From contig NZ_BLAJ01000009.1 in assembly GCF_009176305.1 (NCBI RefSeq), positions 62,001 through 126,000 of the forward strand: a stretch of 64,000 nt of DNA. The letters run 5' to 3'. The notes beneath the pieces are model-generated. The model ran no database searches. It saw only the letters and a list, made by a program, of their open reading frames with translations, and had not been told where the DNA came from. Origin of the DNA: Martinezella dioscoreae (GTDB taxonomy: Bacteria > Pseudomonadota > Alphaproteobacteria > Rhizobiales > Rhizobiaceae). Made by a program: the position numbers and the translations under genes. Below, piece after piece: positions 55,312-63,443 of the stretch; position 1 is the first letter of the stretch, and each line of letters starts with the position of its first letter.

Positions 55312-55851
55312 TCAGTCTTCAGCCTTCAGGCCGGCCAGATGGCTGAACTCCGAAACCACCTGCTCGTAGACCGATCGCTTGAAGGCAACGATCAGACCGG
55401 GAAGCTCGGCCATCGGCTTCCACTCCCAAGCATCGAATTCCGGTTCATGACCGCCCGGCGGCGGATTAATGGCGATCTCGCTCTCGTCACCGTCGAAGCG
55501 GAAGGCGAACCAGCGCTGCGTCTGGCCGCGGTATTTTCCCCTGAGGCCGATGCCGATCAACTGCGGCGGCAGATCGTAATTGATCCAATCCTTCGCTTCC
55601 GCGAGCAAGGTCACGGCTTTCATGCCCGTTTCCTCATAAAGCTCGCGATAGGCGGCCTTCAGCGGATCTTCGCCCTCATCTATGCCGCCCTGCGGCATCT
55701 GCCAAAGCTGCGGTGAGCCGTCATACTCGGAATTGCCGTCCGGAATGCGGCGGCCGGCCCAAACCAAGCCCTCCCGATTCAGGATCATGATGCCGACACA
55801 AGGGCGGTAGGGCAGGTCTTCGGCTCTTACGGGCGCGTGGGGCGTGCTCAT
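55312..55851 (-). CDS. rppH: RNA pyrophosphohydrolase (Nudix)
   Basis: RppH removes pyrophosphate from mRNA 5' triphosphate ends, triggering decay. In 179 residues: the start LPYRPCVGIMILNREGLVWAGRR, and the Nudix box GGIDEGEDPLKAAYRELYEETG at about residues 55-77, intact. AFKRSVYEQVVSEF at the C terminus is characteristic of the alphaproteobacterial form. It lies 40 bases downstream of the polysaccharide deacetylase gene in the same direction. Confidence 0.93.
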   Translation of the reverse strand: MSTPHAPVRAEDLPYRPCVGIMILNREGLVWAGRRIPDGNSEYDGSPQLWQMPQGGIDEGEDPLKAAYRELYEETGMKAVTLLAEAKDWINYDLPPQLIGIGLRGKYRGQTQRWFAFRFDGDESEIAINPPPGGHEPEFDAWEWKPMAELPGLIVAFKRSVYEQVVSEFSHLAGLKAED

Positions 55852-55891
55852 TTCTCTCTCCAGGGATCAGCCCGGCGAACCGGGCCAGGGG

Positions 55892-57097
55892 TCAGGGATG
55901 TTTCGGGTCGTCGGCAAGCGCCGAGACGGCGACGATTTCAATGCCGCGCATGGCGGCCTCCTCACTCCATTTGCTGATGGCATCGACGCTTTCGTCGAAC
56001 GCCGAGGCCACGCCGATCGCGGAACCGTTGCGGCGGGCGATACGCTCGAGCTCATCGAGTTTCTTGAGGATCGCGTCCTGCTGCAGTTCTCCGTCGAGCT
56101 GGATATCGGCGAAAGCATGCGGCACTTCCAGTGTCTTGGCGAGCATTCCGGATTTGGATTGCGCCGAAGAGCCATCATCCAGGAATAGCAGGCCGCGCTT
56201 TCCAATATCGCGCAGCACAGGTTCCATGGCACTGGGATTGGCGAGGAAGCGGCCGCCAAGATAGTTCATGACACCGGTATAATTGGTGATCTTGCCCATC
56301 GCCTTGTGCAGGTTATCGATGTTCCTTGCAGCCGAAAACGAGGTCAGTAGCGTATCCGGGCCGGGATTGTTGCTGGGATAGTCGAAGGGCTCGAACGGCA
56401 CCTGGATGAGGATCTCATGGCCGCCGCGCCGCGCCTCCTGCATCCAGCGCTGCAGGCTGTTGCCGCTGACGGCAAAAGCAAGCGTGATTTCTTCCGGCAG
56501 CTTCTCGATGGCGCGCTGGGTGCCAGTCTGACTCAATCCAAGGCCGCTGACGACGATAGCGACGCGGGTACCGCGCGCGCCGGACCAGGGCCGCGCATAT
56601 TGATCCATCGGTCGCAGGCCGCTCGGCGATGTGATCGGCAGCTTGCCGAAGGGGGAGTCTTCCAGCAGGCTGTCATTCGGCGTTGCCGCCATGCGCGGGT
56701 CCTGGCCCACCTGATTGGCGTTGATCAGGACCGGGCCGCTGCCATCACGGTTGTTCGGGCTGAACATGGTGACGACCGACCCATCGCCGGTAACGATGCG
56801 TGTGGTATTGGCGCCGGATTGCGGATCGACCTGGGCTAGTCCGGTCTGTCCGGTTTGCTCGGTCGTAGTCGGCTTGGCTTCGGCTGGAGGAGCCGGATCT
56901 TCCTTCTTTGCCGTCTCGACCGGCCGGGTCTTTTGCAGCTGATCGCGCAAAAGCGCCGAATAGAGAGAAAAGCCGGCGATCGCGATCAGGCAGAAGCCGC
57001 CGAGAATGCGTCCAAAGGGGATGGAGCGCCGCTGGCGGCCGGGGCCGCGGTTCTGTCCCAACGGTGCATGCAAATCCGTTCCCAAGTTCCAATCCAC
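55892..57097 (-). CDS. Divergent polysaccharide deacetylase (YibQ/DUF610)
   Basis: A 401-residue envelope protein. After a basic N terminus there is a single membrane anchor (FGRILGGFCLIAIAGFSLYSALL, about residues 28-50), a Pro/Thr-rich linker, then the periplasmic deacetylase-like domain from about residue 175: TRVAIVVSGLGLSQTG, ITLAFAVSGNSLQ, HEILIQVPFEPFDYP, TGVMNYLGGRF and GLLFLDDGSS. Family members lie with envC and ctpA genes in many proteobacteria and are thought to act on cell-wall glycan; activity is unproven. Confidence 0.87.
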   Translation of the reverse strand: MDWNLGTDLHAPLGQNRGPGRQRRSIPFGRILGGFCLIAIAGFSLYSALLRDQLQKTRPVETAKKEDPAPPAEAKPTTTEQTGQTGLAQVDPQSGANTTRIVTGDGSVVTMFSPNNRDGSGPVLINANQVGQDPRMAATPNDSLLEDSPFGKLPITSPSGLRPMDQYARPWSGARGTRVAIVVSGLGLSQTGTQRAIEKLPEEITLAFAVSGNSLQRWMQEARRGGHEILIQVPFEPFDYPSNNPGPDTLLTSFSAARNIDNLHKAMGKITNYTGVMNYLGGRFLANPSAMEPVLRDIGKRGLLFLDDGSSAQSKSGMLAKTLEVPHAFADIQLDGELQQDAILKKLDELERIARRNGSAIGVASAFDESVDAISKWSEEAAMRGIEIVAVSALADDPKHP

Positions 57098-57313
57098 CCC
57101 AAGCGGAAAACTCTATCGGCCTCGAGCATATCGCTCACGAAGAAGCGGAAAAATGCCCGCGGCACTCAAAGCGCTAAAACATGAACAAAATTGTTTCTGA
57201 GAGACGTCGGATTCATACGGAATTGAGGCCGGCGGAGACGACCGGAACGCTACACTTCGTCCCGCTCCCTCATCGTGAAAGCGCCGGGTCTGTTTCCAGC
57301 CCGGCGCCAGTCC

Positions 57314-58642
57314 TTACTTTGAGGAAACCGCCTTTTCGGGGTTCGGAGGGAAGGCCGGATCGGTCTTCGCGCCACGCAGCAGGTCGAGTGCGTAGTTGAG
57401 CTGGATATCGTCCTTCGGGTCCGGCGGCACGTAGGCCGAAGAGCCGGAGCCCTTGTCGGTCTCGCTCTGGCCCTTGATGTGGCCCGGCAGGCTGGATTCG
57501 CCTTCCGTCGTCAGCTTGCCCTTCAGATCGTCGGGAAGTGGCTGGTCGACCTTGACATCGGGGGTAATGCCCGTGCCCTGGATCGAACGGCCCGACGGCG
57601 TGTAGTAGAGCGCTGTCGTCAGGCGCAGGGCGCCGTTGCCGTCACCGAGCGGAATGATCGTCTGCACGGAGCCCTTGCCGAAGGACTGGGTACCGAGCAC
57701 GGTGGCGCGGCGCAGATCCTGCAGCGCGCCGGCGACGATTTCCGAAGCCGAGGCCGAACCGCCGTTGATGAGCACGATGATCGGCTTGCCGTCGGTCAGA
57801 TCGCCCGGGGTGGCGTTAAAGCGGCGGGTCTCGTCCGGATTGCGGCCGCGGGTCGAAACGATCTCGCCGCGCTCAAGCACGTCGTCGGCAACGTTGATCG
57901 CCTGGTCGAGCAGGCCGCCCGGGTTGAGGCGCAGGTCGAGGACGTAGCCCTTCAGCTTGTCGGCCGGGATATCCTTCTTGATCTTGGCGATCGCGGCTTC
58001 GAGATCCGGCGTGGTCTTTTCGGTGAAGGAGATGATGCGGATATAACCGACATCGCCACCTTCCTCGCGCGACTTGACGGCGGCAACGGCGATCACGTCA
58101 CGGATGACGGTGAGCTCGATCGGCTTGTCGACGCCCTTGCGCATCAGGGTAAGCTTGATCGGCGTCTTGACCGGGCCGCGCATCTTTTCGACGGCATCTT
58201 CCAGCTTCAGGCCGCGGACGGACTGGCCGTCGATGGCGGTGATATAGTCGCCGGCAAGGACACCGGCCTTGGCAGCCGGCGTATCGTCAATCGGGGTGAT
58301 GACCTTGACGAGATCGTTGTCCATCGTCACTTCGATGCCGAGACCGCCGAACTCACCCTTGGTCTGGGTGCGCATATCTTCCGCATCCTTGGCGTTCATG
58401 TAGCTCGAATGCGGGTCCAGTGAAGACAGCATGCCGTTGATGGCGGCTTCGACGAGCTTGTCTTCCTGGGGAGGGGTCACATACTGCGCACGCACGCGCT
58501 CAAAGACATCGCCGAAAATCGACAATTCCTTATAGGTGGAAGTGCCAGCGGCTTCCGCCGGCGCTACCGCCGAGTAGATAACGCCCATCGCGGTCGCACC
58601 CATCAATGCGCCGACGAGAACAAGAGAAGCCCTACGTATCAT
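57314..58642 (-). CDS. ctpA: Carboxy-terminal processing peptidase (S41, CtpA)
   Basis: A periplasmic PDZ serine protease that trims or degrades exported proteins and, in several bacteria, controls peptidoglycan hydrolases. The 442-residue product has a signal/anchor (SLVLVGALMGATAMGVIYSAVAPAEA), a PDZ domain about residues 95-175 (FGGLGIEVTMDNDLVKVITPI), and the S41 domain with nucleophile S298 in GGSASASEIVAGA and K323 in FGKGSVQTI. ATG 58642 is used. It overlaps the envC-like stop region by 11 bases. Confidence 0.94.
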   Translation of the reverse strand: MIRRASLVLVGALMGATAMGVIYSAVAPAEAAGTSTYKELSIFGDVFERVRAQYVTPPQEDKLVEAAINGMLSSLDPHSSYMNAKDAEDMRTQTKGEFGGLGIEVTMDNDLVKVITPIDDTPAAKAGVLAGDYITAIDGQSVRGLKLEDAVEKMRGPVKTPIKLTLMRKGVDKPIELTVIRDVIAVAAVKSREEGGDVGYIRIISFTEKTTPDLEAAIAKIKKDIPADKLKGYVLDLRLNPGGLLDQAINVADDVLERGEIVSTRGRNPDETRRFNATPGDLTDGKPIIVLINGGSASASEIVAGALQDLRRATVLGTQSFGKGSVQTIIPLGDGNGALRLTTALYYTPSGRSIQGTGITPDVKVDQPLPDDLKGKLTTEGESSLPGHIKGQSETDKGSGSSAYVPPDPKDDIQLNYALDLLRGAKTDPAFPPNPEKAVSSK

Positions 58643-60086
58643 TGCGTGCCTTTCCAGTGTCTTTGGAGGTCCACCAGGGCCGAGAATCGACTGGTTTTCC
58701 ATCTTTTCGGAATTCAATGTAAAGCGTTGGCCGATCCGTTTCCAGCGCCAATGCAGTCGCGCTCGCGACTCTTTTTTGGCCCATGGTGGCAAGCGGTTCG
58801 CCAGCGAAGACGAATCTGCCAGGGCGCGTCTTAATCGCGTCCATGCCCGACAGCACCATGTGATAGCCGTCGCCCGTGTCCAGGATGATCATCTGTCCGT
58901 AGCTGCGAAACGCGCCGGCGTAGACGACCGTGCCGTCGGCGGGAGCCGTGACCAGTGCTTCCGGGCCGGTCGCGACGGTCATTCCCATCGCGGTGTGGCC
59001 GGTGCCATCGTCGTCGCCGAACTGGCGGAGAATATCGCCCGCCACGGGCAGCTCCAACTTTTTCTTTAGGTCTGAAAATGCATATGCGGGCGTAATGCGG
59101 TTTTTATCGGGCACACCGCTCTCGGCGAGGGCTTTCGCCTGCTCGCGCTGCTGTTCGGTCATTTGCGCGCGGCGCGCCTCTTCCGCGCGGGCAGCTGCGG
59201 CAGCGTCCCGCACCGAGCCGATCTGGCTTTCCAGCGAGGCGACGAGCCCTTCTAGGCTGGTTGCCTGACCTGCCAGCTCCTCCGCGCGCTTGCGCTCCGC
59301 CTCAAGCTGGGTGGCGTTTTCCTTGCTGTGCTTATCATTCTCCGCAATCAGCAGATCCATACGCCGCTCCTCCTCCAGACTGTTGGTCATGGTGGTGGTG
59401 AAGCTCGCCTTTTCGGCGGCGGTATCGGCCTGCAACTTGCTGAGATCGGTCAGATCGGCGATGAGCTTGTCCGTCTCCTTGCGCATTCCGGGCACGACGG
59501 CGCCGAGAAGAATGGCGCTGCGCACCGATGCGAGCGCATCGTCCGGCGTTACCAGCAAAGCCGGCGGCGGATTGCGTCCCATGCGCTCCAGCGCGCCGAG
59601 AACCTCGGCCAGCAGCGCGCGGCGCTCGTGCAGCGAGGCGCGGATCTTGTCTTGCCTGACGGCGAGGTTCGTCAGCGTCTTCTCGCTCTGTTGGATCTTG
59701 CGATCCAGGTCCTTGCGACGGGCTGCACTGTCGATCAGCGCCTGACGTAGGCTTTCGGTGCTCTTGTCGAGAGAGGCGATGCTGTCTTCCAGTTCCTTCG
59801 TCTTGCCGGACGAGAGGCTGATCGTCTTGGAAAGCGTATCGAGCTGCGCGCGCGTCTCATCGCGCTTGCGCGCAAGGTCTGCTGCCGGGTCAGGGATTTC
59901 CTGTGCAGGTGCCGATGCCGTCGCGGAAGGGCGATCGTCAGGCGCTTGCGGCGCGATGGCATCCGCTTCCTGCGCGATGGCGACGTCCTCCCGGGAGAAA
60001 GGGCCTGCCATATAGGCGCCCACGCCGAGCATTGCCGCCAAAGCTGGCAGCACGATACGCGAAAGCATGGGCGGGGCTTTTCTCAT
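58632..60086 (-). CDS. EnvC-like murein hydrolase activator with degenerate LytM domain
   Basis: A 484-residue periplasmic protein. An N-terminal signal segment (LSRIVLPALAAMLGVGAYMAG) is followed by two long coiled-coil stretches (about 70-180 and 240-330) and a C-terminal LytM fold (about 370-470). LytM zinc ligands are lost: the HxGxD site reads HTAMGM and the HxH site reads YIEF, as in EnvC, which activates amidases instead of cutting murein. It overlaps ctpA by 11 bases, so coupled expression is likely. ATG 60068 is an alternative start. Confidence 0.88.
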   Translation of the reverse strand: MRKAPPMLSRIVLPALAAMLGVGAYMAGPFSREDVAIAQEADAIAPQAPDDRPSATASAPAQEIPDPAADLARKRDETRAQLDTLSKTISLSSGKTKELEDSIASLDKSTESLRQALIDSAARRKDLDRKIQQSEKTLTNLAVRQDKIRASLHERRALLAEVLGALERMGRNPPPALLVTPDDALASVRSAILLGAVVPGMRKETDKLIADLTDLSKLQADTAAEKASFTTTMTNSLEEERRMDLLIAENDKHSKENATQLEAERKRAEELAGQATSLEGLVASLESQIGSVRDAAAAARAEEARRAQMTEQQREQAKALAESGVPDKNRITPAYAFSDLKKKLELPVAGDILRQFGDDDGTGHTAMGMTVATGPEALVTAPADGTVVYAGAFRSYGQMIILDTGDGYHMVLSGMDAIKTRPGRFVFAGEPLATMGQKRVASATALALETDRPTLYIEFRKDGKPVDSRPWWTSKDTGKARNDT

Positions 60087-60255
60087 CCAGTCGGTTCGGC
60101 CTGGTCCCTTCGGATCGCGCGAAAATAAGCTGATTTGCCGCGATCATCCAGGAAGCATCGTCATTTTCAGGGCGGGAATCAAAACACGCCTGTGTGAGCG
60201 TTTCGTTAACGCAAAAACGGCGAAAGCCAAACTGTTTTCAAAACGGATGGAGCAA

Positions 60256-60738
60256 TCACACCCGATGGTAGGGGTGTCCGGAGAGGATGGTCACGGCTCG
60301 GTAGAGCTGTTCGGCAATCAGGATGCGCACCAGCTGGTGCGGCCAGGTCAGCTTGCCCAGGCAAATGGTCATGTCGGCCTTGTCGTAGAGGGCGGGGTCG
60401 AGGCCGTCAGCACCGCCGATGGCGATCGTCAGGTCGCGCTTGCCCTGATCGCGGTATGTTCCGAGCATGCCGGCGAAGGCTTCACTGTCGAGCGCCTTGC
60501 CGCGCTCATCGAGAAGAATGAGGACACCGCCTTCGGGATGCGCCTTTTGCAAGAGGCTCGCTTCTTCACGCTTGCGGGTCTCGCTATTGGATGCGCGGCT
60601 TTCGGCAACCTCGGTCATGCGCGCCATTTCCAGGCCGATGGCTGGTCCGGCCTTGGCGAAACGGTCGAGATAGCGAGCCGCAAGATCCTTTTCCGGGCCG
60701 GCTTTCAGCCGTCCCACCGCAAAAAGACCTATCCGCAT
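60256..60738 (-). CDS. rlmH: 23S rRNA (pseudouridine1915-N3)-methyltransferase
   Basis: RlmH is a SPOUT methyltransferase that modifies helix 69 of 23S rRNA on 70S ribosomes. The 160-residue protein shows MRIGLFAVGRLK, ILLDERGKALDSEAFA, the knot loop FIGGADG-type IAIGGADGLDP, and the C-terminal HQLVRILIAEQLYRAVTILSGHPYHR. ATG 60738 matches the family; ATG 60750 adds four residues. It follows rsfS by 171 bases, between which repeat copy 2 lies. Confidence 0.94.
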   Translation of the reverse strand: MRIGLFAVGRLKAGPEKDLAARYLDRFAKAGPAIGLEMARMTEVAESRASNSETRKREEASLLQKAHPEGGVLILLDERGKALDSEAFAGMLGTYRDQGKRDLTIAIGGADGLDPALYDKADMTICLGKLTWPHQLVRILIAEQLYRAVTILSGHPYHRV

Positions 60739-60856
60739 TCCCGCTCCCACGCAAATCCGCCGTCATGGCGGCACAGAACGAAACTCTTGCCGGAGGTTCA
60801 TCTCCGGCGATCTAAACCTGCACAGGGGGGCCGGGAAGGCGCCCTTGGATCCTTCC

Positions 60857-60899
60857 GCATTCCGGGCGGAAAACCGCTACGCAGTTTTCCCGGAAATGC
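60857..60899. repeat. Dispersed palindromic repeat, copy 2
   Basis: GCATTCC..CGGAAAACCGCTACGCAGTTTTCC..GGAAATGC matches copy 1 at 55232-55275 and is itself an inverted repeat. It lies 11 bases beyond the rsfS stop. Confidence 0.7.
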
Positions 60900-60909
60900 G
60901 GTAGCACCG

Positions 60910-61356
60910 CTAGTGCAGCGTGCCTTCATCGAGATCGGGTGCTGCCCACATCTTTTCGATGTTGTAGAACTCGCGGATCTCGGGTCGGAAGACATGAACG
61001 ATGATGTCGCCGGTGTCGATCAACACCCAGTCGCCGCCATCGAGACCCTCGACGCGGGCATTGCCGAAGCCCTCGTCCTTGAGATCGGTCATGAGATGGT
61101 CGGCAATCGCCAGGACATGGCGGTTCGATCGGCCGGAGACGACGACCATGTAGTCTCCCAGCGCAGACTTGCCAGCAATGTCGATGGTGACGATATTTTC
61201 GGCCTTGGAATCCTCGAGGCTTGCGAGGACGGCTTGCAGGGCGCGGGCAGCGGCATCGGCGCCACGTTCCGAGCTCTTCGGGATAACGACAGGCGTTCTT
61301 CCCTTGGCGTGTACTGTTGTCAGTGCTCTTCCTTCCTTGAGTAACAGAACATGCAC
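60910..61356 (-). CDS. rsfS: Ribosome silencing factor RsfS
   Basis: RsfS binds L14 and blocks subunit joining in starvation. The protein shows LEDSKAENIVTIDIAGKSALGDYMVVVSGRSNRHVLAIADHL region, EGLDGGDWVLIDTGDIIVHVF and REFYNIEKMW, all characteristic. The start is uncertain: ATG 61356 (148 residues) lacks a ribosome-binding site, whereas a CTG at 61323 (MTTVHAKG form, 137 residues) has AAGGAAGGAAGAG directly before it. The rsfS-rlmH order is a common conserved pair. Confidence 0.9.
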   Translation of the reverse strand: MHVLLLKEGRALTTVHAKGRTPVVIPKSSERGADAAARALQAVLASLEDSKAENIVTIDIAGKSALGDYMVVVSGRSNRHVLAIADHLMTDLKDEGFGNARVEGLDGGDWVLIDTGDIIVHVFRPEIREFYNIEKMWAAPDLDEGTLH

Positions 61357-61515
61357 GTGAGTGATCTGAGTCGATCACCTTATAAAGATAGGCATCAAAG
61401 CATTAAGGTTTCAAGACGCAGGCCTGTAACTTCGGCCGTTCGGGACAAGGATTTGCGTCTGAACGGGGCTCTTTTGCACCAGATATGGGTGAACATACGC
61501 GGCAGATGCCAAAAA

Positions 61516-61815
61516 TCAGCTTTCCGGGGTCACTCCGTCGACAAGAATGAGGTTGCGGCTGAGCGCTTGGTCGCGAACTTCAAGGGCATGGGCATATTCC
61601 GGTGAGCGATACCAGGCTCTGGCTCGCTCGATGTCGGGAAACTCGACGATCACGATTGCCTGCGGCGACCAGTCGCCTTCCAGCTTTTCGATCGGGCCGC
61701 CGCGGACAAGATAATGCCCTCCATACCGGGTTATGGAGGCGGCTGCGCGGGTCCGGTAGATCTGGAAGGCCTCGGCATCGCTTACCGTGACATCGGAGAT
61801 GATATAAGCCGACAT
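61516..61815 (-). CDS. DUF1330 protein
   Basis: A 99-residue ferredoxin-like dimeric alpha-beta protein of the DUF1330 family: MSAYIISDVTVSDAEAFQIY, YGGHYLVRGGPIEKLEGDW, IVIVEFPDIERARAWYRSPEY. The biochemical role is unknown. ATG 61815 follows GGGAAAAACA; ATG 61827 is a possible earlier start. It diverges from the modE-like gene across 170 bases. Confidence 0.85.
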   Translation of the reverse strand: MSAYIISDVTVSDAEAFQIYRTRAAASITRYGGHYLVRGGPIEKLEGDWSPQAIVIVEFPDIERARAWYRSPEYAHALEVRDQALSRNLILVDGVTPES

Positions 61816-61985
61816 TGTTTTTCCCATCCGTGCGACGATGAAGAACTCGCGGCACTCCTGTTTGGAAGTGCGCCGTTGTATTGGAAATCAGATAGGCCGC
61901 TACCGTCTTCCGTCCATTCTCCCCGGCATGTACAGGCGCGCGAAAGCCGCCTATAAACCATTGAGACCAAACCGTTACAGGTGCC

Positions 61986-62369
61986 ATGACCGACGCTCCG
62001 CAGTCATCATTGAAGCCCATTCTCCGCATCAGCTTTTCGGGGCAGGATCGGCTTGGGCGCGGCAAGATGGAGCTTCTCGAGCATATTCAGGAGACCGGCT
62101 CGATCTCGGCCGCCGGCCGCGCCATGGACATGTCCTATCGCCGGGCCTGGCTGCTTATCAGCGAACTTAATCACATGTTCCGCGAACCGGTCGTCGAATC
62201 GCAACGCGGCGGCCAAAAGGGTGGCGGCGCCGCCCTGACGCCGTTTGGCGAGGAGTTGCTGCGGCGGTTCCGCGGCATGGAAACGACGCTGCGCGCGGCA
62301 ATAGCCGATGACCTGGACTGGCTCGAAGCCAATCGCAGCTTGGCGGACGCTTCTTCGAAAAAATCCTGA
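61986..62369 (+). CDS. ModE-like winged-helix regulator (DNA-binding domain only)
   Basis: A 127-residue protein with a LysR/ModE-type HTH: LGRGKMELLEHIQETGSISAAGRAMDMSYRRAWLLI (residues about 23-60), the ISAAGRAMDMSYRRAW motif being that of ModE, then LNHMFREPVVESQRGGQKGGGAALTPFG. It lacks the C-terminal molybdate-binding MOP domains of E. coli ModE. Its neighbour modC points towards it and their stop codons directly abut. Molybdate-responsive control is inferred from context. Confidence 0.85.
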   Translation: MTDAPQSSLKPILRISFSGQDRLGRGKMELLEHIQETGSISAAGRAMDMSYRRAWLLISELNHMFREPVVESQRGGQKGGGAALTPFGEELLRRFRGMETTLRAAIADDLDWLEANRSLADASSKKS

Positions 62370-63443
62370 CTAATGTTCGAGCGCCACGGTCTTGATGACC
62401 GCATGGACCGGCAGCCCGATGCGCAGCCCCAGCCGTTCGGCTGAGAATTGCGTGATGCGGGCAGTGACGATGTCGCCGCCGCAATCGACCCTGATCTCAG
62501 CCGTCCCGTCAGCCGCCGTGCCGATTCCCAGCACTTCGCCGCCGAGGATATTGAGGGCGCTGAGACCCTCCGGCCGCGTCGTCGCCAGCATGACGTCACG
62601 GGCGGGAATATGGACACGCACCGTCTTGCCGACCGCGGCTACCTGTCCCGGCACGATCAATCTTGCCGCCTTCAGGGCGACGACGGTGAGATGATTGTTA
62701 TCGTCGATCGCTTCGACGCGGCTTTCCAGCAGCACACCAGCTTCGCGTCGGTCTTCCGCCAGTGGGCCTGAGAGCTGGCTGAAGATGTCGACGGCGGCGC
62801 CGATCGCCTCGACCTTGCCGTCGCGCATGACGACGACACGGTTGGCGAGGCGCGCCACTTCGGAGATCGAATGGCTGACATAAATGATCGGTATATTGGT
62901 CTCGTCGCGAAGCCGCTCGAGATAGGGAAGGATTTCCGCCTTGCGGGCCTCGTCGAGTGCTGCCAGCGGTTCGTCCATCAGCAGGAGCCGTGGAGAGGAG
63001 AGCAGGGCGCGCCCGATCGCGACGCGCTGCTTTTCGCCGCCCGAGAGCTTTGCCGGGCGCCGGTCGAGCAGTGCGCCGATGCCGAGGAGATCGACGACAC
63101 CATCGAAGCTTTCGCTGCGCTCGTTCCTCGGAGCGAACCAGCGGCCGTAATTGAGGTTCTGCCGCACGGATAGATGCGGAAACAGGCGCGCTTCCTGAAA
63201 GACATAGCCGAAGCGGCGGCGGTGACGCGGCACGAAGATTTGTCTGTCGGTGTCCGCGAGCACCGTATCGTCCAGGCTGACGCTGCCGTAATCAGGGCGT
63301 GTCAGGCCGGCAATGATACGGACGATCGACGTCTTGCCGGAGCCGGAGCGGCCGAAAAGGGCCGTCACGCCGCCATCGGACGTGAATGCGGCTTCCAGGG
63401 AAAAGGCGCCGAGGCGGTGGCGGATATCGACTGAAAGCGTCAT
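62370..63443 (-). CDS. modC: Molybdate ABC transporter ATP-binding protein
   Basis: ModC powers molybdate import. The 357-residue protein has Walker A GRSGSGKTS (residues 31-39), the signature LSGGEKQRVAIGRALL, Walker B LLLMDEPLAALD, the H-loop YVSHS, and a C-terminal TOBE/MOP domain (about 290-357; SALNILGGEVLGIGTAADGTAEI). Its ATG overlaps the modB stop (ATGA, 63440-63443). Confidence 0.94.
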   Translation of the reverse strand: MTLSVDIRHRLGAFSLEAAFTSDGGVTALFGRSGSGKTSIVRIIAGLTRPDYGSVSLDDTVLADTDRQIFVPRHRRRFGYVFQEARLFPHLSVRQNLNYGRWFAPRNERSESFDGVVDLLGIGALLDRRPAKLSGGEKQRVAIGRALLSSPRLLLMDEPLAALDEARKAEILPYLERLRDETNIPIIYVSHSISEVARLANRVVVMRDGKVEAIGAAVDIFSQLSGPLAEDRREAGVLLESRVEAIDDNNHLTVVALKAARLIVPGQVAAVGKTVRVHIPARDVMLATTRPEGLSALNILGGEVLGIGTAADGTAEIRVDCGGDIVTARITQFSAERLGLRIGLPVHAVIKTVALEH

